The translations under genes and the position numbers were made by a program. Below, piece by piece: positions 34,236-42,651 of a stretch of DNA of 64,000 bases. The notes below the pieces were generated by a model. The model saw only the letters and a list, made by a program, of their open reading frames with translations, was not told the DNA's origin and did no database searches. This DNA comes from Phormidesmis priestleyi BC1401 (lineage in GTDB: Bacteria > Cyanobacteriota > Cyanobacteriia > Leptolyngbyales > Leptolyngbyaceae), in assembly GCF_001650195.1 (NCBI RefSeq), contig NZ_LXYR01000011.1, positions 57,235-121,234 of the forward strand, read 5' to 3'. Each line of letters opens with the position of its first letter. Within the stretch, counting starts at the first letter, position 1.

Positions 34236-35087
34236 TTAATAAGAGGTCACTAACACTTCTGTGATTTTGCCGCGCTTCTCAGTGTTGCAGTTGATGTTGC
34301 GTGCAGCATAGATAGTGTGAATCTTAAAATCTTTAAATAAGTCTCGAATAAAGGGGCAATCAGAGTTAGAAAGCATCACCTTTACGCCTCGGTTGCTCAA
34401 CTCAACAAACGTCTCTTTAAGTCGAATCTGATCAGACTCGTTAAACGAATAGCGGCTATAGTTCGTAAACTTGCTCGTTGCGCTAAGGGGATAATAAGGC
34501 GGATCGAAGTAAACAAAATCGTCCGAATCTTTGGCGTGGTCTAACACAATATCAAACGAACTTCGATCGATCTGAGCTGATTGCAGCGCAGAAGACGCAT
34601 CTCGAATCGCATCAGGATCACAGATTAGGGGTTTTTCGTAGCTTCCGATCGGAACGTTAAACTGCCCCTTAGAATTCTCTCGATAAAGACCGTTAAAACA
34701 GGTTTTGTTGAGATAAATAAATCGCGCTGCCCGCTTTAAATTGTTGCCATCAAGGAACCAATCATCAGACGTTGTAAGCTGCGATCGCACCGCATAAAAG
34801 TGTTCTTGACCGTGCAAAGCAGCGTGTTCTTCAAGAAGAACGATTAGTTCCTCGACCTGTTCTTGCACACACCGATAGACGTTGACAAGCTCAATGTTGA
34901 TATCGGTAAGAAACGATTGCGAAGGCTGCAAGTAGAAAAAAATTGCCCCTCCTCCTAAAAATGGTTCGTGATAACGACGATAACCTTCTGGAAAATAAGG
35001 AAGATATTGTTGAATGAGTTTGTTTTTTCCACCTGCCCATTTAAGAAAAGGACGAGGGCAAATTGGGGCACGAATTTGTGTGATCAT
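34236..35087 (-). CDS. dam: Dam-type DNA adenine methyltransferase (D12 class)
   Basis: A 283-residue N6-adenine methylase. Motif I is PFLKWAGGKNKLI (residues 13-25) and motif IV is YFDPPYYPL (about residue 194-202), with the family's FTNYSRYSFNESDQIRLKE segment after it. Enzymes of this group methylate GATC, and cyanobacteria often carry such an orphan enzyme. No restriction endonuclease is adjacent, so a regulatory or protective role is likely. It is divergent from the DUF751 gene. Confidence 0.92.
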   Translation of the reverse strand: MITQIRAPICPRPFLKWAGGKNKLIQQYLPYFPEGYRRYHEPFLGGGAIFFYLQPSQSFLTDINIELVNVYRCVQEQVEELIVLLEEHAALHGQEHFYAVRSQLTTSDDWFLDGNNLKRAARFIYLNKTCFNGLYRENSKGQFNVPIGSYEKPLICDPDAIRDASSALQSAQIDRSSFDIVLDHAKDSDDFVYFDPPYYPLSATSKFTNYSRYSFNESDQIRLKETFVELSNRGVKVMLSNSDCPFIRDLFKDFKIHTIYAARNINCNTEKRGKITEVLVTSY

Positions 35088-35123
35088 TCAATTATCATAA
35101 AAGGGAATCCGCGAATTGAAACC

Positions 35124-35321
35124 ATGCAAGACCTTTGGAGTACTGTTTCTAAATATCCTCGTTTTTTAATCAGCGTGATCTTGGGCGTAATTTTCAATGC
35201 GTTTGCGCCCTTTGCCCCTCTGTTTAAGAAACCTGTGACGGCGATCGCGCTCGTCGGTCTTTTTGTAGCTGCCTTTGCCTGTCTCAGCTTTACGCTCAAG
35301 GCAATGCTGGCGTTAGGCTAA
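35124..35321 (+). CDS. DUF751 (Ycf33-like) small membrane protein
   Basis: A 65-residue protein, start MQDLWSTVSKYPRFLISV. Two membrane helices are predicted at about residues 13-30 and 40-62. This is the DUF751 family, which includes plastid Ycf33. The role is unknown, but it may act in thylakoid function. It lies 112 bases before rbfA and the two often sit together in cyanobacteria, so they may be co-transcribed. Confidence 0.85.
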   Translation: MQDLWSTVSKYPRFLISVILGVIFNAFAPFAPLFKKPVTAIALVGLFVAAFACLSFTLKAMLALG

Positions 35322-35433
35322 GACCAAGAAGAGGGATAGAGTTCACATCTGATCCCTCTTCCTTTGGCTTGATGTCTACGAAATCCACGGTGCTAGTATA
35401 AGAGTCTTGGTTGCAGAGAAAGGACGAGAAATA

Positions 35434-35847
35434 ATGGCTACCGATCGGCGCATGGCTCGTGTTGCAGAGCAAATTAAACGCGAAATTAGCCAGATGTTGT
35501 TGAGCGGCATCAAAGACGATCGCATTGGTGGAATGGTGAGCGTCACGGATGTCGATGTGTCTGGTGACTTACAGCACGCCAAAATCTTTGTGAGTATTTA
35601 TGGCTCAGACGAAGCGAAAGCTGAGACAATGGCGGGGTTAAAATCTGCGACTGGGTTTGTTCGGGGCGAGTTGGGTCGTCGAGTTCGGCTGCGTCGCACG
35701 CCTGAGATCATTTTTGTTGAAGATCGCGGTCTAGAACGCGGCGACAACATTTTGAATTTGATTAGTCGTCTAAGTCGAGAACGCAAGGATGAAGATCCCA
35801 GTGATGAATCCGCTTCGACTGAAGAATCGGTTTCATCTGAGGAATAG
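35434..35847 (+). CDS. rbfA: 30S ribosome-binding factor A
   Basis: A 137-residue KH-like RNA-binding protein needed for late 16S rRNA maturation and cold adaptation. Typical segments are [37 protein letters not shown] and [16 protein letters not shown]. The C-terminal tail is acidic ([14 protein letters not shown]). AAGGA precedes the ATG at 35434. It is followed by the 182-bp dispersed repeat and then a GH3 hydrolase. Confidence 0.94.
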   Translation: MATDRRMARVAEQIKREISQMLLSGIKDDRIGGMVSVTDVDVSGDLQHAKIFVSIYGSDEAKAETMAGLKSATGFVRGELGRRVRLRRTPEIIFVEDRGLERGDNILNLISRLSRERKDEDPSDESASTEESVSSEE

Positions 35848-35892
35848 ACCATAGCCGTAGAAATGTGATTTAGACAGGTGAGAACCGCTATA

Positions 35893-36074
35893 GGAACGTG
35901 GATTTATCAAGGTGCACCTTCTTGTCCTCAACTAGAGTATGTATAAGTTCATTGATGGCTCCGTTTGAGTCGTCTTGTGCCCCCTAAATCCTCCATTTTG
36001 GGGGCGAAGATCTCAGCCATGACGAATCAAGAGATTTGATGACAAGATTGACAGGTTATTTAATCCACGATCCT
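35893..36074 (+). repeat. dispersed repeat, copy 2 (182 bp)
   Basis: Begins GGAACGTGGATTTATCAAGG and ends TTTAATCCACGATCCT. Near-identical in sequence, and inverted, relative to copy 1 at 28657-28917, which has a longer central hairpin. The element sits 46 bases after the rbfA stop and 33 before the GH3 gene, so it may contribute to transcript termination or stability. Confidence 0.82.
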
Positions 36075-36106
36075 ATAGTGAGTGACGATCGCGCACCCAT
36101 TCCTAT

Positions 36107-37699
36107 ATGCAGTCTTTCTTGCCTGATATCGACTCACTGACTCTGACCCAGCAAGTCGCTCAAATGGTCACCGTTCGCACTTCTGGCTATCTGTTTGACC
36201 ATCAGATTCAATATCCGAGCTGGGAGGCAAACGCTGCAACTCTCCGCTATCTGTTCGAAGATTTAGGAGTTGGCGGCGTGATTTTGTTAGGTGGAAGTGC
36301 TGGAGAGATTGCGCTGCGGACTCAGCAACTTCAAGACCAGGCAAAGATTCCGCTTCTGATCTCAGCCGATATTGAAGAAGGCGTTGGGCAACGATTTTCA
36401 GGCGCAACGTGGTTTCCGCCGCCGATGGCGCTGAATGCGATCGCCCAAACCAATCTCTCCGTCGCCTGTGATTACGCAGAAAAAATGGGAGCCGTGACTG
36501 CTCAAGAAGCGGTAGCGATCGGCATCAATTGGGTGCTGGCTCCGATCGTCGATGTCAACAACAACCCCGATAATCCGGTAATCAACGTGCGGGCGTTTGG
36601 TGAAACAACAGAAATCGTCAGCAAATTAGCAACCGCCTTCATTCGAGGCGCACAGTCTTACCGCGTTTTAACGACTGCAAAACATTTTCCAGGTCACGGC
36701 GATACGGCGATCGATTCTCATTTGGAACTGCCTGTTTTGTCGCATGATCGGGCACGACTCGAACGAGTTGAGCTTCCCCCATTTCAAGCGGCGATTCAAG
36801 CCGGAGTCGATGCGGTGATGAGCGCTCATCTTCAAATTCCTGCGTTGGACGATCGCTATCCTGCAACCTTGTCGCCCAAAGTCTTGACTGAAGAGTTGCG
36901 ACAACGATTGAACTTTCAAGGCTTGATCGTTACCGATGCGTTAGTAATGGGCGCGATCGCCAACCGTTACGGTGTTGAAGAGTCGGCAGTTTTGGCAGTC
37001 GAAGCCGGAGCCGATGTCTTGTTAATGCCCCTTGATGCAGAGAAGGCAATTCACGCAGTTTGTGCAGCCGTCACCGCAAACCGGATTGCACCTGAACGAA
37101 TTCGGGCATCAGTCGAACGGATTTGGCGCGCCAAACTCAAAGTCTGTTCACCTTCAGAAACCCCATCGCTGATGTCTCAACTGGCAGAACCCAGCGCGAT
37201 CGCGACCAACACAGAAATATTGCAAGCCTCAATGCGAGTGCATCATCCTACGCCTTCGCGGTTAGACCGCCTGCCTGATACGGGACGAAATCTGATTTTG
37301 ATTGACGATGGCATTGACTGTGACTTTTTAGGACGAACTGCACCCGCGATCGCCGCTCCGAGTCAGTTTGGGTTTACTCACGTTGAGGTGATTGACCGCT
37401 ACACGCCGACTCTCTCACTCGACTCAAATCTCACAAGTTCTTATCCCACTCTTCTGCAATTATTTATTCGAGGCAACCCGTTTAGAGGCAGCGCAGGCTT
37501 GACGGAAACTGCCCAAAATTGGTTTGAGTTCCTGCTAAAATCCCAGCAACTACAAGCGTTAATTATTTACGGTAGCCCTTATGTGTTGGAGCAATTTCTG
37601 CCTTTGTTGCCGTCAGAAGTGCCCTACGTTTTTAGCTATGGACAAATGCAGTTAGCTCAAGAAATTGCGATCGCCGCTTTGTTTGCTCAAAAAAAATAG
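36107..37699 (+). CDS. glycoside hydrolase family 3 beta-N-acetylhexosaminidase (NagZ-like)
   Basis: A 530-residue GH3 enzyme. The N-terminal TIM barrel shows AKHFPGHGDT (about residue 187), the catalytic His loop DSHLELP, and VTDALVMGAIA with the nucleophile Asp (about 276). A C-terminal extension of about 180 residues is longer than in E. coli NagZ (341) and resembles the family's (alpha/beta) sandwich domain. NagZ removes N-acetylglucosamine from muropeptides in recycling. No signal peptide is evident, so it acts in the cytoplasm. Its 3' end overlaps a dubious opposing ORF. Confidence 0.87.
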   Translation: MQSFLPDIDSLTLTQQVAQMVTVRTSGYLFDHQIQYPSWEANAATLRYLFEDLGVGGVILLGGSAGEIALRTQQLQDQAKIPLLISADIEEGVGQRFSGATWFPPPMALNAIAQTNLSVACDYAEKMGAVTAQEAVAIGINWVLAPIVDVNNNPDNPVINVRAFGETTEIVSKLATAFIRGAQSYRVLTTAKHFPGHGDTAIDSHLELPVLSHDRARLERVELPPFQAAIQAGVDAVMSAHLQIPALDDRYPATLSPKVLTEELRQRLNFQGLIVTDALVMGAIANRYGVEESAVLAVEAGADVLLMPLDAEKAIHAVCAAVTANRIAPERIRASVERIWRAKLKVCSPSETPSLMSQLAEPSAIATNTEILQASMRVHHPTPSRLDRLPDTGRNLILIDDGIDCDFLGRTAPAIAAPSQFGFTHVEVIDRYTPTLSLDSNLTSSYPTLLQLFIRGNPFRGSAGLTETAQNWFEFLLKSQQLQALIIYGSPYVLEQFLPLLPSEVPYVFSYGQMQLAQEIAIAALFAQKK

Positions 37700-37999
37700 A
37701 GGCACGATCGCGCCTCTAAAGTTCTTGGGTTTCAGGTCAAATTGATATTCGAGAAACATCGTCTTGAAAGCAGCTTTATCAGGAGCGGCTGTCGAGACAC
37801 TCGATCGCACGGGCGATCTAGCCTCTTCTGTGGGCTGTGGGGTTTTTTGAAGTTCAACAACCTGACTCTCTAAAAATGTCAACCGCTTTTGAATGCGCTC
37901 GCGACGCGGCTCGATCGTGTCTAGCTCACATTGAAGACGTTTTTTCTTAACCGAAAGCTGATGAAAATTGAGGCGTTGCTGAATCGATTTATGAGGCAC
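37652..37999 (-). CDS. hypothetical coiled-coil protein (doubtful 3' end)
   Basis: Up to 115 residues from the GTG at 37999. The N-terminal half (SVKKKRLQCELDTIEPRRERIQ) forms a strong heptad coiled coil of about 60 residues and looks like real protein. The C-terminal 25 codons read through the terminator-like hairpin at 37689-37717 and overlap the GH3 gene by 48 bases, so the true end is uncertain. The upstream GTG at 38014 lies in a dispersed repeat and is less likely. Confidence 0.5.
   Translation of the reverse strand: MPHKSIQQRLNFHQLSVKKKRLQCELDTIEPRRERIQKRLTFLESQVVELQKTPQPTEEARSPVRSSVSTAAPDKAAFKTMFLEYQFDLKPKNFRGAIVPLFFLSKQSGDRNFLS
37689..37717 (-). terminator. terminator-like hairpin, minus strand
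   Basis: On the minus strand AGAGGC and GCCTCT pair around GCGATCGT, followed by ATTTTTTTT. It would end leftward transcripts. It lies within the 3' part of the coiled-coil ORF and in the last codons of GH3. Confidence 0.6.
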
Positions 38000-38006
38000 A
38001 GATTTT

Positions 38007-38092
38007 ACCCTCACCCTAGCCCTCTCCCAAAAGGAGAGGGGACAAGAGTTCTGACTCCCCTCTCCTTAGGGAGAAGGGTTGGGGAGAGCTTC
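38007..38092. repeat. C-rich dispersed repeat, copy B
   Basis: TACCCTCACCCTAGCCCTCTCC, then AGGAGAGGGGACAAGAG, CTCCCCTCTCC and GGGAGAAGGGTTGGGGAGAG. It can fold as two hairpins. It matches the copies at 28596 and 46841. Confidence 0.75.
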
Positions 38093-38357
38093 GCCCCACT
38101 TCGTGAGGAGGGCACTTCATATCTGCATTCAGCAACGCCAGACGATCGTGCGTAAGTTCTAATGTGAGAATTCTCACAAATTTTTCGTCCATAACGACAA
38201 GCTTCGTTTTATTCCCGTCAGCATAAAATATTGATTTTCTTCAAAAAGTTAGCTCCAAATTGATTGCTAATGTTAAATTAGTACAAAAGTTCTATTTTAT
38301 TCGATTACCCTATCTAACACTCAGGCTTGGGAGCAAATCTAGTATTACGAATCTGAT
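38093..38357. other. leader region of the pseudokinase gene
   Basis: 265 bases without a gene. TGTGAGAATTCTCACA at 38163-38178 is a perfect 16-base palindrome of operator type. The rest is AT-rich (38210-38340) and likely holds the promoter for the kinase-like gene. No -10 element can be fixed with confidence. Confidence 0.45.
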
Positions 38358-40172
38358 ATGCCATCTCCAATTCCATTAGAAACTCTGTTGCACAATCGCT
38401 ATCGAATCGTTGAGGTGCTAAGACAAGGAGACTATGGCTGGGCGTATGTTGCACAAGACTTGAAGCGATCGGACGAACTCTGTGTATTAGAAGAATTCAT
38501 TCCGCTTAAAACCGATGCCCTTGATGAACTTCGCGATCAATTTCAACAAGAGGTGAGTGTCTTAACGCAGTTTCACCATCCTCAGATTCCGCGATTTCGG
38601 GTGATGATTATTCATTCTGACCAGTCCGATCGACGGTTGTTTTGGGTCAGAGACTATATCGACAGCTCAACTTATCGAGCGTTGCTCAACCAACGATTAG
38701 CGCAAGGCTACGTCTTCTCAGAGGCAGAAGTGTTGACGCTGTTAGAGAACGTATTGCCCGTGCTGCGAGAACTCCACGATCGTGATCTGATTCATCAAAA
38801 TCTCAATCTCGATAGCGTTGTGCTGCGAACGTCCAATCGGTTGCCTGTTTTGATGCAGTTTGGGTTAGTGCGAGACGTGTCGTTAGCGTTGCAGCTTCGT
38901 CCTTACGGCAAGGCGGGTGATTGGGGCTATGCACCGTTAGAACAGCGATTGGGCGATCGGGTCGCACGAGATAGTGACTTATATGCGCTGGCAGCGATCG
39001 CCGTTGTGCTGCTGACGGGGCGAGAGCCAGAAGAACTTTATGATGACAAAACTCAGCGCTGGTCTTGGCAAGAATGGGCAGCAGTTAGCCCAAAATTTAC
39101 CCAAGTTTTAGAGCGAATGCTGTCATCAAATCCTAATAGGCGATATTCAACAGCAAGCAAGGTGGCACAGGCATTGAGAACTACCGTTAAAGAGAAGACT
39201 TTAAACTCCAAAGTCCGAAGCTCAAAATCAAGGGATCTGACGCAAACATCTAAGATTCAAACCCCAAAAATCTCGGCTCAACCTCCAATCTGGCAAGATT
39301 TATCATTTTTGATCTTGGTGTCTGTGTTCGTCGGGCTAACCGCGATCGCCGGATGGAGAATTCTATCGCTGTTAAAACCTGACCCACTGGGAGCGATCGC
39401 GTCCCAAACGTCTCCCGAATCTAGCCCAAATGATGAGCAGACTCAAGAAGCCTTGCGCGATCGTCGCAAACAATTAGGGATTTCTTTCAATCTATTCACT
39501 GATTTAGTCGATGAATTGTTTTATGCTCAACATCCTCAACTGCAAACCCGCAACTTAGACGCAGAACCCGAAGCCGCCAAATTTCGCGCCGAATGGAACG
39601 CCCTAGCTGAGACGGTTTTGGAAAAGTTGGCAAACCTGAGCCAAGACACTCGGAGGAATTTAGGTCGCTACGATCGCGCCAGTTATAACGCCTGGGTGAC
39701 AGCCGCTAATCAACTCAATGTGAGTGGGCGATCGCTCTCTGCCTTAACCGATGCCCAATTTGTCTATTGGTTTCCTGATCAGCAGGGCAAACCCTTGAAC
39801 CCTCGCAAGTTTGGGCAAGTTTGGTATGCGATCGCTCGTGATCAGGTCAGTGCTTTTCGCAACCAGTCCGGTTTGAGTCGCGTTAGCACCCAATCTTTTA
39901 ATGAGCAAAACACCTTAAAACCCGGACAGGGAAAGGTATATAGCATTCGCGTCAGTCAGGGTCAAACGCTGCAAGTTGCGATCAAAGCGCCTGATCGAGC
40001 CATTCGACTATCCCTGTTTCCTTCTCAAGAGTCAGAGTTGCCCAAGTTTCAAAACTCTTCTGATCTATCGTGGTCAGGCAAGATCACCAAAACAGGCATC
40101 TATGAACTGGCGATCGTGTCTCAAACCTCTGAATCGACCAGCTACCAACTCACCATTAAATTAGGGCGTTGA
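38358..40172 (+). CDS. pseudokinase-PPC domain membrane protein
   Basis: A 604-residue protein with a serine/threonine protein kinase fold at about residues 14-275, a membrane helix near 313-337 and a C-terminal PPC-type beta domain (about 500-604). The Gly-rich loop is LRQGDYGWAY. The usual VAIK lysine position carries Glu45 (CVLEEF), the HRD Asp position is Asn148 in LIHQNLNLDS, and DFG reads QFG (167-169), so all three catalytic sites are replaced. It keeps kinase-like features such as GYAPLEQ and DLYALAAI. It is therefore probably a pseudokinase that senses outside signals through its PPC domain. The partner is unknown. Confidence 0.82.
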   Translation: MPSPIPLETLLHNRYRIVEVLRQGDYGWAYVAQDLKRSDELCVLEEFIPLKTDALDELRDQFQQEVSVLTQFHHPQIPRFRVMIIHSDQSDRRLFWVRDYIDSSTYRALLNQRLAQGYVFSEAEVLTLLENVLPVLRELHDRDLIHQNLNLDSVVLRTSNRLPVLMQFGLVRDVSLALQLRPYGKAGDWGYAPLEQRLGDRVARDSDLYALAAIAVVLLTGREPEELYDDKTQRWSWQEWAAVSPKFTQVLERMLSSNPNRRYSTASKVAQALRTTVKEKTLNSKVRSSKSRDLTQTSKIQTPKISAQPPIWQDLSFLILVSVFVGLTAIAGWRILSLLKPDPLGAIASQTSPESSPNDEQTQEALRDRRKQLGISFNLFTDLVDELFYAQHPQLQTRNLDAEPEAAKFRAEWNALAETVLEKLANLSQDTRRNLGRYDRASYNAWVTAANQLNVSGRSLSALTDAQFVYWFPDQQGKPLNPRKFGQVWYAIARDQVSAFRNQSGLSRVSTQSFNEQNTLKPGQGKVYSIRVSQGQTLQVAIKAPDRAIRLSLFPSQESELPKFQNSSDLSWSGKITKTGIYELAIVSQTSESTSYQLTIKLGR

Positions 40173-40230
40173 TTTGTTTCCACTTTTGCGAGATTCTCCC
40201 TATATAAGGACGAAGTGAGAGGAGGCAACA

Positions 40231-40746
40231 ATGGATTTTTACCCCGACAAACGGCTCGGCATTGTAGGCGCGATCGCCATCAGCACATTAACCGCTTTAT
40301 ATGCCAATCAAAGTCCCGTGTCGTTTGCACTTCAGCCAGAAATCACTCAGCAAGCGCTGACCCCACTGCTTAAAGAAAAAAACGAACCCATCAAAGTAGG
40401 TTCGCTTAAGGAGTTAAGGGGAGATAAAACGTGTCAGGGCACCGGGGGCATCATGACCTACGCCGAGACCAAGAGCTTTTTGGTTTATATCTGTGCCGAT
40501 AAGCGCGATCGCACCCAGCCCCGATATTATCGAAGCCGCGATCGCCGCAATCGCAAAAGCAGCCTCAATCTAGAAGCGACGAACTATGACCCTCGCCAAA
40601 TGCGCTACTTTGAATTCAAAAACAAGGGCTATAGCTATGTGCTGCAAATGCCCATGTCTCAGATTCCTAACCCAGTGCTAGGGATTGAGTTCCCCAGCGG
40701 CAAACGGGTCGAGGAGCGCGTTTTGCGCTATTTATCAAAGAGTTAG
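40231..40746 (+). CDS. hypothetical exported protein
   Basis: A 171-residue protein with a hydrophobic N-terminal segment (LGIVGAIAISTLTALYA) that may be a signal peptide or anchor. The middle has a basic patch (YYRSRDRRNRKSS). No known family is recognised. AGGAGG lies before its ATG. It follows the pseudokinase gene by 58 bases on the same strand and may share its transcript. Confidence 0.7.
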   Translation: MDFYPDKRLGIVGAIAISTLTALYANQSPVSFALQPEITQQALTPLLKEKNEPIKVGSLKELRGDKTCQGTGGIMTYAETKSFLVYICADKRDRTQPRYYRSRDRRNRKSSLNLEATNYDPRQMRYFEFKNKGYSYVLQMPMSQIPNPVLGIEFPSGKRVEERVLRYLSKS

Positions 40747-40928
40747 CCTGAACTTTAATTCGGTGCGTCGGATGGACACAGACGGCTGAATAGCCGCCAT
40801 AGACTCGATCGTCTTCAAACAACGAGACGCGAAGCGATGACACAGAAGCAGAAGATTGAGACAGTCGGATAAATCGATTCATCAGGGTTGCATTCAGATG
40901 GGCGATCGGACTTAGTGGTAGAAATCCT

Positions 40929-41726
40929 TTATTTCAGGCTCAAGGCAAGCTGTAATTCAGGAGAGGCACCGAGAGACGCGGGTAGGGGCGTTGGATCGGG
41001 AGTCATCGCAGGGCAATAGCGGACATAGGCACAGCGATCGCACTGTTTTCCAGGAGTCGGTTCCCAGGTGTGGTCTTCGCGCAGTCGCACTGCCAAATCA
41101 GAAATCACCTTCTGCACCTGCTTTTTGTGCTTCCGAGTCGCCCGAAACCGCACCATTTCTCCCGTTCGTAAAAACAGCAGGCTGAGATACTTCAGGCTTT
41201 TTTGATAAGTCTGCTCTAGCGCTAGATAATATAGCCCAATTTGCAGATCCATCTCATTGGGGTCAAGCATCTTAACCTCTCGGCTTGACTTATAGTCAAT
41301 TAGCTCCAAGCCATCGCTTAAGTAGTCGATTCTGTCATAGCGCCCCGTGACGCAAAATTCTAGATTCTCAACTTGCAAATAAGCGTGAATCTTGCCTTCA
41401 ACTGCCAGCGGTTGCCTCAGCGATGACTCGCCAGCGACAAACTTTTGATAATAGCCTTCGAGAATATCTTTGCCTTCGAGAATCTGATTGGCAGTCAGCC
41501 CGGTTGAATAATCATCCCAACAACGCTGCGCCCAGCGCAGGTCAGGGATAGGGTCGTTGTAGTGCCAATCTCGATGAAATTTTGCAAGGGCTTGATGCAG
41601 TGCAGAACCCAACGCCGCAGAGCCAAAGAACTCGTTAGAACTCAGCCGCCGCTCATAGCGCAGATAGTAAGCATAAGGACATCGATTATAAGCCTGGAGT
41701 TTGGTTGCAGAAATCTGGTAGGTCAT
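40929..41726 (-). CDS. RecB/Cas4-like PD-(D/E)XK nuclease with Fe-S cluster
   Basis: A 265-residue single-domain nuclease. The core reads GRYDRIDYL and ELIDYKSSREVK (Asp and Lys), with the helix DLQIGLYYLALEQ following. Cys16 (NRCPYAYYLRY) and Cys229, Cys232 and Cys238 (CDRCAYVRYC) match the C...C-x2-C-x5-C pattern of 4Fe-4S clusters in Cas4 and AddB. The start at 41726 is chosen because the 66 upstream codons are non-protein-like. There is no CRISPR array or other cas gene in the window. It may act in DNA end processing or repair. Confidence 0.87.
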   Translation of the reverse strand: MTYQISATKLQAYNRCPYAYYLRYERRLSSNEFFGSAALGSALHQALAKFHRDWHYNDPIPDLRWAQRCWDDYSTGLTANQILEGKDILEGYYQKFVAGESSLRQPLAVEGKIHAYLQVENLEFCVTGRYDRIDYLSDGLELIDYKSSREVKMLDPNEMDLQIGLYYLALEQTYQKSLKYLSLLFLRTGEMVRFRATRKHKKQVQKVISDLAVRLREDHTWEPTPGKQCDRCAYVRYCPAMTPDPTPLPASLGASPELQLALSLK

Positions 41727-41775
41727 AGCCCAACAATCGCAGTGACAAAGGTGGTAGGGATGAAGCAGTAGAGAC

Positions 41776-41988
41776 TTAAACTGGCTCGACGGTGCGTTTG
41801 AAAAGGGAGTCGAGATAGATGCGAGCAGTTTGACGATCGTTCGTCGTTCGGTTTTGCAGCAAAAACAGCGAGAGGGCTGCCGAAAACACGCGGTCTTGAT
41901 CCCAATCGGGGCGCGTCTCAACAAACGTCATAAATGATTGGTGCAGAGATTCAGGAATTTCGACCAAAATGCTGATGTTGCTATCCAT
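41776..41988 (-). CDS. DUF2811 family small protein
   Basis: A 70-residue protein typical of DUF2811 in cyanobacteria: SILVEIPESLHQSFMTFVE, then DWDQDRVFSAALSLFLLQN. The fold resembles ribbon-helix-helix proteins, and a role as a DNA-binding regulator or antitoxin is possible, but function is unknown. It lies 49 bases upstream of the Cas4-like gene on the same strand, so co-transcription is likely. Confidence 0.83.
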   Translation of the reverse strand: MDSNISILVEIPESLHQSFMTFVETRPDWDQDRVFSAALSLFLLQNRTTNDRQTARIYLDSLFKRTVEPV

Positions 41989-42239
41989 GACAAACCTTTT
42001 TGTGAATGAGTGATGGGACTGCTTTCTGAGAACGAATTTGCATTGGAAAAATTCGCGCAGACCAAACCCCGCTGAACTCTATTTCCTACAGTTTTTATCT
42101 TTAGCAGGAGGTGAGTTTCGCTGAGGTCTGAGCGCTTCAGGTCAGTCGCTATATCTTGCGCGATCGTCCTCAAAATTACAACGTCACGGCGTGTAAAGAT
42201 GCGGCGAGGAGTAAAAAACAACCAACGAGAGAATCAAGC

Positions 42240-42480
42240 TTTGAGGCGCTTTTTCGTTACATAACTTTGCAAAGTGTGGGGCTTTCCACTACAGGTTAAG
42301 GTCACGATCGAGTTATCCACAGGTGAACCGATCAAGCCGATCAGAAGCCGATCCCCTGTGGAAAACTTTTATAAGGGTGGGGAAAACCTGGGGAAAAGAC
42401 ATTCATTATCTGTGGAATGAGTGGGGAACGCCTGGGGAAAAGAGCCGTTGATGTAAAGTTTTGTAACGTTTCTTGGGTTT
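42240..42480. other. cluster of DnaA-box-like motifs; candidate replication origin
   Basis: Two perfect DnaA boxes are visible: TTATCCACA at 42313-42321 and TGTGGAAAA at 42357-42365 (reverse complement TTTTCCACA). Within the next 80 bases come several one- or two-mismatch relatives (GTGGGGAAAA, CTGGGGAAAA twice, TGTGGAATG, AGTGGGGAAC). The boxes after 42357 all point the same way at roughly 10-25-base spacing. An AT-rich stretch flanks them (42455-42490). The 663-base region has no gene. dnaA and dnaN are not nearby in this window. Confidence 0.5.
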
Positions 42481-42569
42481 TATGAAGAGCAACCCAAATT
42501 CTCAACTTTGTTAGGGAATTCTGATGCAGCTTTACTCTCAATGCAATCTTTTACCTCAATTCGCGCACC

Positions 42570-42602
42570 AAAATGGAGAGAAGATGACTCCTCTCTCCAT
42601 TT
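42570..42602. terminator. 11-bp hairpin near the end of ycf23
   Basis: AAAATGGAGAG (42570-42580) pairs perfectly with CTCTCCATTTT (42591-42601) around a 10-base loop. It lies 50 bases beyond the ycf23 stop codon, so it probably ends that transcript. It may also insulate the DnaA-box region. Confidence 0.65.
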
Positions 42603-42651
42603 TTACAGTAGACTTGGAAGTCCTAGAAAAGCCTACTTCCACGGCGAAACA

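Noticed and set aside
41928..42221. Minus-strand ORF of 97 codons
   Set aside because: Overlaps the DUF2811 gene in another frame, and the translation is low in complexity without a recognisable domain.
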